DNA of 7,959 nucleotides from an uncultured Clostridia bacterium (GCA_934277495.1 CAKQUI010000101.1:1-7959), one strand, 5' to 3'. Positions 1 through 5,935 are shown, counted from the stretch's first letter. Made by a program: numbers and translations. Notes: generated by a model not told the origin, from the sequence alone.

Positions 1-672
1 TCCATACCTCAGTATGAAGTGGAAGCTGAAACAGGCTTCTCTGCTGAATTCGCAGCATCGCATTTCGGCATGGACAAAATAGCTGAAGCACTGGCTGACG
101 GCAGGATCAGAGGCATCGTCAATCTTGTGGGCTGCAGCAATCCGAGGATCGTCTATGAAAAGGCCATCGTCGAAGTCGCAGAGATACTGCTGAAACACGG
201 CATCCTCATCATGACCAACGGCTGTGCGTCTTTCCCGCTTATGAAGCTGGGGTACTGCTCCACGAAGGCGCTGGAGCAGACAGCCGAAGGACTGCGTGAT
301 TTCCTGGGCGATGTTCCTCCCGTATGGCACATGGGGGAATGTCTCGACAATGCCAGAGCGTCTGCACTGTTCAGCCAGGTCGCTGCAAAGTCAGGCCACG
401 CCATCAAGGATATGCCTTTCGCTTTCATCAGCCCTGAGTGGTCCAATGAAAAAGGCATCTGCGCAGCTCTGGCGTTCCGCCTGCTGGGCATGGATTCCTA
501 CCACAGCGTTTACGCCCCTACCCAGGGTTCTGCAAAAGTAACAGAGTTCATGGAGCACGGTACAAAGCCGCTGCTGGGTTCAGAGATGATCGTAGACGTT
601 GACCACATCGCACTGGCGGACAGGATCGTAGCAGACCTTGAGAAGAAAAGACAGAAGCTGGGATGGAAGTGA
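1..672 (+). CDS. cooS: Anaerobic nickel carbon monoxide dehydrogenase, catalytic subunit (C-terminal part)
   Basis: This is the 3' part of a gene that begins before the window; the frame is open from base 1 and 223 residues are visible. CooS enzymes interconvert CO and CO2 at the Ni-Fe-S C-cluster in the cytoplasm. The visible part carries the family's C-terminal cluster-binding elements: VGCSNPR (Cys codon 133-135), NGCAS (Cys 223-225), HMGECLDN (Cys 340-342) and SPEWSNEK (Lys 451-453). They correspond in order to Cys446, Cys476, Cys526 and Lys563 of Carboxydothermus CODH-II. The 30-residue spacing of the first two Cys and the 37-residue Cys-to-Lys spacing agree exactly, and 72 residues follow the Lys (73 in CODH-II). 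The spacing between the second and third Cys is 39 instead of 50, so a loop is shorter. The N-terminal ligands and clusters B and D lie outside the window. No acetyl-CoA synthase, CooF or CooC gene is visible downstream; an ABC importer follows. Confidence 0.93.
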   Translation, partial: SIPQYEVEAETGFSAEFAASHFGMDKIAEALADGRIRGIVNLVGCSNPRIVYEKAIVEVAEILLKHGILIMTNGCASFPLMKLGYCSTKALEQTAEGLRDFLGDVPPVWHMGECLDNARASALFSQVAAKSGHAIKDMPFAFISPEWSNEKGICAALAFRLLGMDSYHSVYAPTQGSAKVTEFMEHGTKPLLGSEMIVDVDHIALADRIVADLEKKRQKLGWK

Positions 673-735
673 GGCCGTCAGCACAGTGCCGGAATCTCAT
701 CACCACTCAGAACAGACGGTGAAACGCCTTAACTG

Positions 736-762
736 CCCGGCAGGAGCTGATCCACCTCCGGG
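736..762 (+). other. Hairpin between the CODH gene and the transporter operon
   Basis: Bases 736-740 (CCCGG) pair with 758-762 (CCGGG). After a one-base bulge at 741, bases 742-744 (AGG) pair with 755-757 (CCT), leaving a 10-base loop. No uninterrupted T-run follows (GACTTTACA), so it is not a convincing intrinsic terminator. It could be an RNA processing or stability element that sets different mRNA levels for the CODH and the transporter. It sits 16 bases before the ribosome binding site of the next gene. Confidence 0.4.
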
Positions 763-778
763 ACTTTACATAAATAAC

Positions 779-783
779 AGGAG
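779..783 (+). promoter_or_regulatory. Ribosome binding site deciding the start of the substrate-binding protein
   Basis: AGGAG lies 10 bases before the ATG at 794. The frame stays open back to an ATG at 638 inside the CODH gene, but that start has no good ribosome binding site, and the extra residues have low hydrophobicity and would bury the signal segment. The site at 779-783 therefore fixes the start at 794. Confidence 0.75.
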
Positions 784-793
784 TATACAGAAA

Positions 794-1768
794 ATGACGA
801 AAACAAAGAAACGGATACAGACCGTAGCTGCGCTGCTGGTACTGGCTCTGCTGGTGGGCAGTGCGGTGTACTACAAATACGACTCGCTCCGCAGCGGACA
901 GCAGGAAGCGGACGCTCAGGAGACTGTGACGCTGAAGATCGCATATCTGCCCATAACCCACGCACTGCCTCTTTTCGAAGCAAAGAAGCTTTTGGAAGAA
1001 GAAAACAGCAATGTACAGGTGGAACTCGTAAAATACGGCGGATGGAGCGAGCTGATGGATGCGTTGAACACAGGGCGAGTGGATGGAGCATCGGTACTTA
1101 TCGAAATGGCGATGAAATCCCGGGAGCAGGGCATCCCGCTGAAGCTGGCGATGCTGGGACACAAAGACGGCAACGTGGTGATAACCTCGAAGGACATCAG
1201 CAAGCCCACACAGCTCAAGGGAAAGACCTTTGCGATACCTAACACTCAGTCGTCCCACAACATACTGCTGCAGACCCTCCTTGAAAAGAACGGCATGTCG
1301 GCAGATGATGTAAAGATACTGGAAATGGCTCCGACAGAAATGCCGGCGGCTCTGCAGAGCGGCCAGATAGACGGCTACTGCGTTGCAGAACCTTTCGGTG
1401 CCAAAGCGGTGGACGCAGGCATCGGACAGGTATTCGCCACATCTGAAGAACTGTGGGGAGACTCCATATGCTGCGGCATCGTGCTGAACGAAGATGCAGT
1501 CAAAGGCAAAGATTCCGCTATAGAGACTTTCCGTGAGGCTTACAAAGATGCCGGAGCGAAACTTGACGAAAAGGAAAGCGCAGCTATCGCCGAAGAATAC
1601 CTTGGACAGAACAAAAACATCGTAGGTCTGTCACTGCAGTGGATATCCTTCGACGATCTGAATGTAACGAAGACAGCATACGACAACCTGACAGACAAAG
1701 TAAAGTCCTACGGACTCAGCCAGGATCCGCCTTCATATGAAGACTTCGTGCTGCAGCAGGGAAAATGA
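794..1768 (+). CDS. ABC transporter substrate-binding protein, nitrate/sulfonate/bicarbonate (NrtA/SsuA/CmpA-like) type
   Basis: A 324-residue extracytoplasmic binding protein that would capture a small solute and hand it to the permease encoded next. Residues 8-27 form one hydrophobic segment after a Lys/Arg-rich start. No lipobox Cys follows, so the protein is probably held by an uncleaved anchor or cut by signal peptidase I, unlike most Gram-positive binding proteins. The mature part starts with the family strand LKIAYLPITHALPLF (48-61), resembling the NrtA/CmpA entry motif, and carries GYCVAEPFGAKAV (194-206), close to the GYCVGEPW signature of NrtA/CmpA. Two adjacent Cys (226-227) occur in the second lobe. 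The permease follows after 43 bases and the ATPase after that. Family membership is clear. The ligand is not: nitrate, bicarbonate, an organic sulfonate, a pyrimidine or something else are all possible. Confidence 0.88.
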   Translation: MTKTKKRIQTVAALLVLALLVGSAVYYKYDSLRSGQQEADAQETVTLKIAYLPITHALPLFEAKKLLEEENSNVQVELVKYGGWSELMDALNTGRVDGASVLIEMAMKSREQGIPLKLAMLGHKDGNVVITSKDISKPTQLKGKTFAIPNTQSSHNILLQTLLEKNGMSADDVKILEMAPTEMPAALQSGQIDGYCVAEPFGAKAVDAGIGQVFATSEELWGDSICCGIVLNEDAVKGKDSAIETFREAYKDAGAKLDEKESAAIAEEYLGQNKNIVGLSLQWISFDDLNVTKTAYDNLTDKVKSYGLSQDPPSYEDFVLQQGK

Positions 1769-1811
1769 CGCAGGCAATGATATACATCGAAACGATTCAA
1801 GGAGATAAATC

Positions 1812-2576
1812 ATGAAAAAAACAAGATCATATATAATCTCATTTGCGGTCCTGGTGATCCTCTGGGAACTGCTGGCTGTCTCCGGACTTTTCCCGGAAAG
1901 CCTGTTCCCGTCGCCGGTACGGACTGCTGAGGCTCTGGGCCGCCGCATATCTTCAGGTGCACTGCTGCTTGACATCGGCGCCAGCATGTACAGATTTTTC
2001 ATAGGCTATATCACGTCAGTTGTTGCAGCTGTCATTCTGGGGCTGCTTCTGGGCTGGTTCGCAAAGGCATGGCGCTACGTCGATCCTGTGGTACAGTTCC
2101 TGCGCCCTATATCACCGGTGGCGTGGCTGCCTTTCATCGTGCTGTGGGTGGGTATCGGAGATGTTCCCGCCATCGTGATAATTTTCATCGCAGCTTTTTT
2201 CCCGGTGCTTCTTACTACTGTCACCGCTGTGGGGAACATCGATCCGGTCTACCTGAAAATCTCGGACAACTTCGGTCTTGGCCGGACTCAGACACTGCTG
2301 GGTATCGTATTCCCGGCGATTTTCCCACAGATAGCCAATGCACTGCATATCGCAGTAGGTACTGCCTGGATATTCCTGGTAGTCGGTGAAATGGCAGGCT
2401 CCCAGTCAGGTCTCGGGTATCTCATCACAGACGCCCGCAACAACCTGCAGACAGACACGCTGATGGCAGCCATCATCGTCATCGGCATAATCGGTATCGT
2501 GCTGGATCTGCTGATCCGCCATGCACAGCAGCAGGTGGAGCACATCTGGGGATTCAGCAGGAGCGAAGAAAAATGA
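1812..2576 (+). CDS. ABC transporter permease, NitT/TauT (SsuC/TauC-like) family
   Basis: A 254-residue integral membrane protein, the usual length for SsuC/TauC permeases. About six hydrophobic segments are visible, near residues 7-26, 60-82, 97-115, 117-140, 178-198 and 217-236. The cytoplasmic coupling loop that docks on the ATPase is seen at about 150-176, with the typical Gly (SDNFGLGRTQ) followed by an I-x-x-P-x-x-x-P pattern (IVFPAIFPQIA). The start codon has a strong ribosome binding site, AGGAG at 1800-1804, seven bases upstream. It lies between its binding protein (43-base gap) and its ATPase (26-base gap), so the three genes almost certainly form one operon and one importer. It would work as a homodimer in the cytoplasmic membrane. 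Confidence 0.92.
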   Translation: MKKTRSYIISFAVLVILWELLAVSGLFPESLFPSPVRTAEALGRRISSGALLLDIGASMYRFFIGYITSVVAAVILGLLLGWFAKAWRYVDPVVQFLRPISPVAWLPFIVLWVGIGDVPAIVIIFIAAFFPVLLTTVTAVGNIDPVYLKISDNFGLGRTQTLLGIVFPAIFPQIANALHIAVGTAWIFLVVGEMAGSQSGLGYLITDARNNLQTDTLMAAIIVIGIIGIVLDLLIRHAQQQVEHIWGFSRSEEK

Positions 2577-2602
2577 TATCCCACGAAAGGAAGTGACAGC
2601 CT

Positions 2603-3376
2603 ATGGCTTTTATAGAAGTAAAAAACGCAAATAAACGATACATACAGAACGACCGTGAATTTACAGCTCTTAATAACGTCTCGCTGGAGATACAGCACGG
2701 TGAATTCATATGCCTGCTGGGACCCAGCGGCTGCGGCAAGACGACTCTGCTTAACATGATGGCAGGGTTCGAAAAACCCGACTCCGGCACGATAACCATA
2801 GACGGCAGACCTGTTACGAAACCCTCACCGGAATATGTGACGATATTCCAGCACTACGGTCTGCTGCCATGGCAGAGCGTGGAGCGAAACGTGATGCTGG
2901 GACTGCTGGCAAAGAAAACGCCAAAAGAAGAAGCTCGCAGGATAGCAGACGAGTACCTGACGCTGGTAGGCCTGGAAAAGTTCAAAGATGCACGGCCGGT
3001 CCAGCTTTCCGGTGGCCAGCAGCAGAGAGTTTCCATAGCAAGGGCCCTCGCTGTTTCCCCGGAAATACTTTTCATGGATGAACCTTTCGCAGCCCTGGAC
3101 GCTATCAACCGTCTGAAAATGCAGGATGACATCCACCGCATCGCAGAAGACAAAAAAATAACAACGGTCTTCGTCACCCACGACATCGAAGAAGCCGTGA
3201 CACTGGCCGACAGGATCGTCATCATGACGCCGAACCCAGGCAGGATCAAAAGCATAGTCCCTGTCCCTCTCGGCAAAAACCGTGACCGCACAGCCGAAGA
3301 CTTCCTGAAGATACGTGACAAAGTCTTCGAGATATTCGAGATGAAACCCGATAAGAAGATAGAATACTATATATAA
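2603..3376 (+). CDS. ABC transporter ATP-binding protein, NitT/TauT (SsuB/TauB-like) family
   Basis: A 257-residue nucleotide-binding subunit that powers the importer. All motifs are intact: Walker A GPSGCGKTT (40-48), Q-loop Gln83 in TIFQHYGLLPW, the signature LSGGQQQR (135-142), Walker B ILFMDEP with Asp159 and Glu160, D-loop ALDA (164-167) and the switch His193 in VTHD. The sequence LLPWQSVERNV after the Q-loop is typical of the SsuB/TauB/NrtD branch. A ribosome binding site (AAAGGAAG, 2586-2593) precedes the ATG by nine bases. It is the last gene of the transporter operon. The stop is followed within 13 bases by the first of two hairpins, and the next gene is convergent. Confidence 0.95.
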   Translation: MAFIEVKNANKRYIQNDREFTALNNVSLEIQHGEFICLLGPSGCGKTTLLNMMAGFEKPDSGTITIDGRPVTKPSPEYVTIFQHYGLLPWQSVERNVMLGLLAKKTPKEEARRIADEYLTLVGLEKFKDARPVQLSGGQQQRVSIARALAVSPEILFMDEPFAALDAINRLKMQDDIHRIAEDKKITTVFVTHDIEEAVTLADRIVIMTPNPGRIKSIVPVPLGKNRDRTAEDFLKIRDKVFEIFEMKPDKKIEYYI

Positions 3377-3389
3377 AACTGTACCAGCG

Positions 3390-3440
3390 GCCAATGGGAC
3401 GAAACTCAACGAACACACCGCAAAAAACGTCCCATCTGGC
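3390..3440. repeat. First GGGACG...CGTCCC hairpin, related to the one at 3487-3531
   Basis: Bases 3390-3401 (GCCAATGGGACG) pair with 3428-3440 (CGTCCCATCTGGC) in a 12-bp stem with one bulged base (3436). The 26-base loop contains CACCGCAA. The same outer word GGGACGAAA and the same inner CACCGCAA recur in the second hairpin, so the two look like diverged copies of one intergenic element. There is no U-run on either side, so by itself this copy is not a classical terminator. Confidence 0.65.
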
Positions 3441-3486
3441 AGATTCCGGGGAGTTCGTGCCAAAGGGATCTTTCGCTGATAAGGGC

Positions 3487-3531
3487 AAAAGGGACGAAAT
3501 CACCGCAATTTTGCTGGTTTTCGTCCCTTTT
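3487..3531. terminator. Bidirectional intrinsic terminator between the transporter operon and the DUF5714 gene
   Basis: Thirteen perfect base pairs join 3487-3499 (AAAAGGGACGAAA) to 3519-3531 (its exact reverse complement, ending CCCTTTT). A G+C core is flanked by A-runs on the left and T-runs on the right, so either strand reads as stem plus U-tract. It lies 110 bases after the ATPase stop (+ strand) and 10 bases after the DUF5714 stop (- strand), the expected place for a shared terminator. Confidence 0.8.
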
Positions 3532-3540
3532 GAGGTTCCA

Positions 3541-4296
3541 CTACCAATAGTACGGGCAGCGTTCTTTCAGACATTCTGCATTGCGGGAATGGAATCTGCA
3601 TCGTATCTTTTCCGGCAGGCGCATCTCGACCCCAAGTTCACCGGATACGAAAAGGACAGTCTCTTTCAGCGCTGTGTAGCATGTCCGCTTACAGCAGCGT
3701 GGGCCGCCGAGTTCGCCAAGAGCTGCCAGCACACGGGAAGTGCACCTGCTGCAAAGCCCCCAGGTTTCGCTGCTGAGTGGCGTGGTACCGGTTATGATGC
3801 TCATGAAAATCCCGGAGCTGACTGCGGCTCCGCAGCATCCCCAGAATCCGCAGCTCCCGCCGGGGACTGCGCTTCCCCGCTTTATCATTTCTTCAAGGGC
3901 TCTGTGGATGTCGATTTCACCACCGGCGTTATGATATGCAGTCAGCAGCGCTGCTCCTGCCAGTATGTGGTGCTCTGGCCCGTGCATGTATACGTCGTGA
4001 TCCGTCATCATATCCGTAAGTATCGCCACCGGATCATCGGAGCGTACAGTCTCACACCATCCCATCAGCCTTTCTACGGCTTCCCTGCTGTGGCAGCTGT
4101 CACATACGAAATGACCGTTTTCGCAGCTGACCTGCGACAGTTCCCTGCTGCCGCAGATCTCACATTGCATTTCTACAGCTTCCGTTCTGTAGATCAGCGG
4201 CGCTCCGCATATCAGGCAGTTTTCGGCGTGCATTGCCTCTTCGTCAGCCTGCTCTGACTGGCCGTAAGTCTGTGTCCCCAGTTTATATGTTTTCAT
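3541..4296 (-). CDS. Cysteine-rich DUF5714 family protein of unknown function
   Basis: A 251-residue protein with 19 cysteines and no signal peptide or membrane segment, so probably cytoplasmic. The N-terminal part has a zinc-ribbon-like array: C27-x2-C30, C45-x2-C48, C58-x3-H62, C65-x2-C68. Then come the features I associate with DUF5714: MHGPEHHILAGAALLTAY (104-121), VPGGSCGFWGCCGAA (144-158), SGIFMSIITGTTPL (161-174), GGPRCCKR (197-204), and a C-terminal C233...C242-x4-C247 ending in PYYW. Family assignment is from memory of these motifs. The function is not established; the cysteines suggest bound zinc or an Fe-S cluster. The ATG is supported by GGGAGG (4303-4308) six bases upstream. It has its own promoter at 4340-4345, is isolated between terminators, and is convergent with the transporter operon. 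Confidence 0.8.
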   Translation of the reverse strand: MKTYKLGTQTYGQSEQADEEAMHAENCLICGAPLIYRTEAVEMQCEICGSRELSQVSCENGHFVCDSCHSREAVERLMGWCETVRSDDPVAILTDMMTDHDVYMHGPEHHILAGAALLTAYHNAGGEIDIHRALEEMIKRGSAVPGGSCGFWGCCGAAVSSGIFMSIITGTTPLSSETWGLCSRCTSRVLAALGELGGPRCCKRTCYTALKETVLFVSGELGVEMRLPEKIRCRFHSRNAECLKERCPYYW

Positions 4297-4339
4297 CAGT
4301 TCCCTCCCGGTGCGTTGCGAAATGATATATTACGATGAA

Positions 4340-4345
4340 ATTATA
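4340..4345 (-). promoter_or_regulatory. Extended -10 promoter of the DUF5714 gene
   Basis: Read on the - strand this is TGTTATAAT, a perfect TATAAT with the extended TG motif (4340-4348). It is 44 bases upstream of the start codon, which leaves a short leader. The -35 position (about 4363-4368) has no good TTGACA, as is common for extended -10 promoters, and is covered by an inverted repeat. Confidence 0.65.
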
Positions 4346-4351
4346 ACATAC

Positions 4352-4367
4352 ATCGAAAATCTTCGAT
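4352..4367. promoter_or_regulatory. Inverted repeat overlapping the -35 region of the DUF5714 promoter
   Basis: ATCGAA (4352-4357) and TTCGAT (4362-4367) are perfect inverted arms around a four-base spacer. The repeat covers the -35 position of the extended -10 promoter, which suggests a binding site for a dimeric regulator. The factor is not known. Confidence 0.4.
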
Positions 4368-4380
4368 ATGTTCTCTCGGC

Positions 4381-4429
4381 AAAAAAGCAGTCCGCAAATC
4401 CCACTCTACCGTGGTGATATGCGGGCTGC
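4381..4429 (-). terminator. Intrinsic terminator downstream of the alcohol dehydrogenase gene
   Basis: A 10-bp stem with one G-U pair joins 4387-4396 to 4420-4429, with an inner CCAC/GTGG helix (4401-4404 with 4411-4414). On the - strand it is followed by six T (4381-4386). It ends any transcript coming from the dehydrogenase gene, about 205 bases past its stop codon. The DUF5714 promoter begins just beyond. Between the dehydrogenase stop and this terminator (4430-4636) I see only minor palindromes such as GGCAGCTGCC at 4616-4625, and no supportable gene. Confidence 0.8.
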
Positions 4430-4636
4430 TGGAGTCAAATCCTTATGGTCGTAATCATTTCAGCTTTATATCATCTGTCCAAAGTTCAAAACCTGCAATC
4501 GGTAATGGCTCCGGAGCTATGGAGCTGTTTCATATGTGCGCCTGCCAGCTGTTCAGGTCACGTCATTATCCAGCGGGTTCCTGTGCCGGACGCATTCAGG
4601 GATCGTCCCCGAGCAGGCAGCTGCCCGTTGATGCCT

Positions 4637-5782
4637 TTACATGAGTTTGCGGAACAGTGCCTTGAGGTCGTCGATGCTGGCGTCCTTAGGATTGCCCGGT
4701 GCACATGCGTCTTCATGAGCTGATTCTGCCAGGAAGTCCAGATCTTCTTCTTTCAGGGTCTCCAGCTTAGTCGGGATACCTACGTCTATAGAAAGTTTAC
4801 GCACTGCATCCACTGCTGCTTTGCGGTATTCCTCAACAGACATATCGTCCACGCCCTTCACGCCCATAGCTCTGGCGATCTCTCTGTATTTTTCACCTGT
4901 CATGTCTGCATTGTACTCCATAACTATCGGCAGCATCATGGCACATGCCACTCCGTGAGGCGTATCGTATACTGCACCCAGAGTATGTGCCATGGAGTGA
5001 GCTATTCCAAGACCAACGTTGGAGAATCCCATTCCTGCAATATACTGTCCGAGAGCCATTCCTTCACGGCCTTCCTTTTCATTGGCAGCGGCTCCCCTCA
5101 GGGATCTTGAAATGATCTCGATAGCTTTGAGGTGGAACATGTCCGTCATTTCCCAGGCAGCCTTGGTCGTATATCCCTCGATGGCGTGCGTCAGCGCATC
5201 CATTCCTGTCGATGCAGTCAGTCCCTTAGGCATCGATGACATCATATCCGGATCCACTACTGCCACCACCGGCATATCGTGAGGATCCACGCAAACGAAC
5301 TTTCTCTTTCTCTCCACGTCTGTTATAACGTAGTTTATCGTGACTTCAGCAGCTGTACCTGCTGTTGTTGGCACTGCTATGATAGGAACGCACGGTTTCT
5401 TAGTCGGCGCCATGCCTTCCAGACTCCTGACATCTTCGAATTCCGGGTTGTTTATGATGATGCCTATAGCTTTGCATGTATCCATCGATGAACCGCCGCC
5501 GATAGCGATCATGCAGTCAGCCTCTGCAGCTCTGAACGCCTTCACACCGTTCTGGACATTCTCTATCGTAGGATTTGCCTTGATATCTGAAAAGATCTCA
5601 TAAGGGAACCCTGCTGCGTCCAGCACGTCAGTCACCTTTGCAGTAACGCCGAATTTCATCAGATCCGGTCCAGTACACACCAGCGCTTTCCTGAATCCTC
5701 TTGCCTTTACTTCTGTTGCAATCTCCTGTACCGCACCTGCTCCATGATACGAAGTTTCGTTCAACATGATCCTGTTTGCCAT
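4637..5782 (-). CDS. fucO: Iron-containing alcohol dehydrogenase, FucO (lactaldehyde reductase / 1,2-propanediol oxidoreductase) type
   Basis: A 381-residue group III metal-dependent alcohol dehydrogenase that would reduce a short aldehyde such as lactaldehyde to its alcohol with a nicotinamide cofactor. It aligns without gaps over long stretches with E. coli FucO as I recall it, including the MANR..LNET start, NNPEFxDVRSLEG, VPTTAGTAAEVTINYVITD and CVDPHD. The iron ligands are all present: Asp195, His199, His262 and His276, each one below the E. coli numbers 196, 200, 263 and 277. The dinucleotide motif GGGSSMD is at 95-101. The E. coli Asp39 position, which rejects NADP, is Gly38 here. The start has a perfect AAGGAGGT ribosome binding site (5788-5795). 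The gene is alone on its transcript, between its own promoter region and the terminator at 4381-4429. The true substrate could be another small aldehyde or diol. Confidence 0.93.
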   Translation of the reverse strand: MANRIMLNETSYHGAGAVQEIATEVKARGFRKALVCTGPDLMKFGVTAKVTDVLDAAGFPYEIFSDIKANPTIENVQNGVKAFRAAEADCMIAIGGGSSMDTCKAIGIIINNPEFEDVRSLEGMAPTKKPCVPIIAVPTTAGTAAEVTINYVITDVERKRKFVCVDPHDMPVVAVVDPDMMSSMPKGLTASTGMDALTHAIEGYTTKAAWEMTDMFHLKAIEIISRSLRGAAANEKEGREGMALGQYIAGMGFSNVGLGIAHSMAHTLGAVYDTPHGVACAMMLPIVMEYNADMTGEKYREIARAMGVKGVDDMSVEEYRKAAVDAVRKLSIDVGIPTKLETLKEEDLDFLAESAHEDACAPGNPKDASIDDLKALFRKLM

Positions 5783-5816
5783 GATATACCTCCTTCTGAA
5801 ATATCTGAGTTGTTTT

Positions 5817-5836
5817 ACTGTCTATATTTTAACAAT
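5817..5836 (-). repeat. 20-base direct repeat, copy 1, over the alcohol dehydrogenase -10 region
   Basis: The + strand reads actgtctatattttaacaat. The identical 20 bases recur at 6068-6087; the flanks differ at once on both sides. On the - strand it contains TTGTTAA-N4-TAGACAG, of which the first half equals the clostridial Rex half-site TTGTTAA and the second half matches TTAACAA at four of seven positions. It lies 34 bases upstream of the start codon and includes the probable -10. Confidence 0.75.
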
Positions 5837-5855
5837 ATCTCCGGCAAACTGTAAG
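5826..5855 (-). promoter_or_regulatory. Probable promoter of the alcohol dehydrogenase gene
   Basis: On the - strand, CTTACA (5850-5855, four of six matches to TTGACA) is followed after 18 bases by TAAAAT (5826-5831, five of six matches to TATAAT). The transcript would begin near 5819, leaving about 35 bases before the start codon and the AAGGAGGT site. The -35 is weak, so the exact call is tentative. Confidence 0.45.
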
Positions 5856-5861
5856 TTACAG
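5849..5861. promoter_or_regulatory. 13-base palindrome overlapping the probable -35, candidate operator
   Basis: CTGTAAGTTACAG is a perfect inverted repeat (CTGTAA and TTACAG) around one central base. It overlaps the proposed -35 and lies 12 bases upstream of repeat copy 1. Size and symmetry fit a TetR-family half-site pair. The TetR-type gene encoded upstream is the natural candidate regulator, but this is inference from position. Confidence 0.4.
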
Positions 5862-5935
5862 ACATTTCCCACTGTCACTTTACATCAGATTTCCTGCCCG
5901 GAGCCCGCATACCGCAGTGGTCCGGCTGATTTCAC

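Noticed and set aside
638..793. N-terminal extension of the binding protein from the ATG at 638
   Set aside because: It overlaps the CODH gene, lacks a ribosome binding site, and places 52 polar residues before the membrane segment. AGGAG at 779-783 supports the ATG at 794.
3390..3531. CRISPR-like array in the paired repeat region
   Set aside because: There are only two unequal hairpin copies with no regular spacers and no cas gene in the window.
3394..4257. 287-residue + strand frame opposite the DUF5714 gene
   Set aside because: It starts inside the hairpin repeats and is antisense to a gene with recognisable family motifs, a ribosome binding site and a promoter.
4435..4458. Tiny - strand frame MITTIRI just before the terminator at 4381-4429, resembling a Thr/Ile leader peptide for attenuation
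   Set aside because: There is no convincing ribosome binding site, no alternative antiterminator pairing that I can see, and the downstream gene has its own promoter beyond the terminator.
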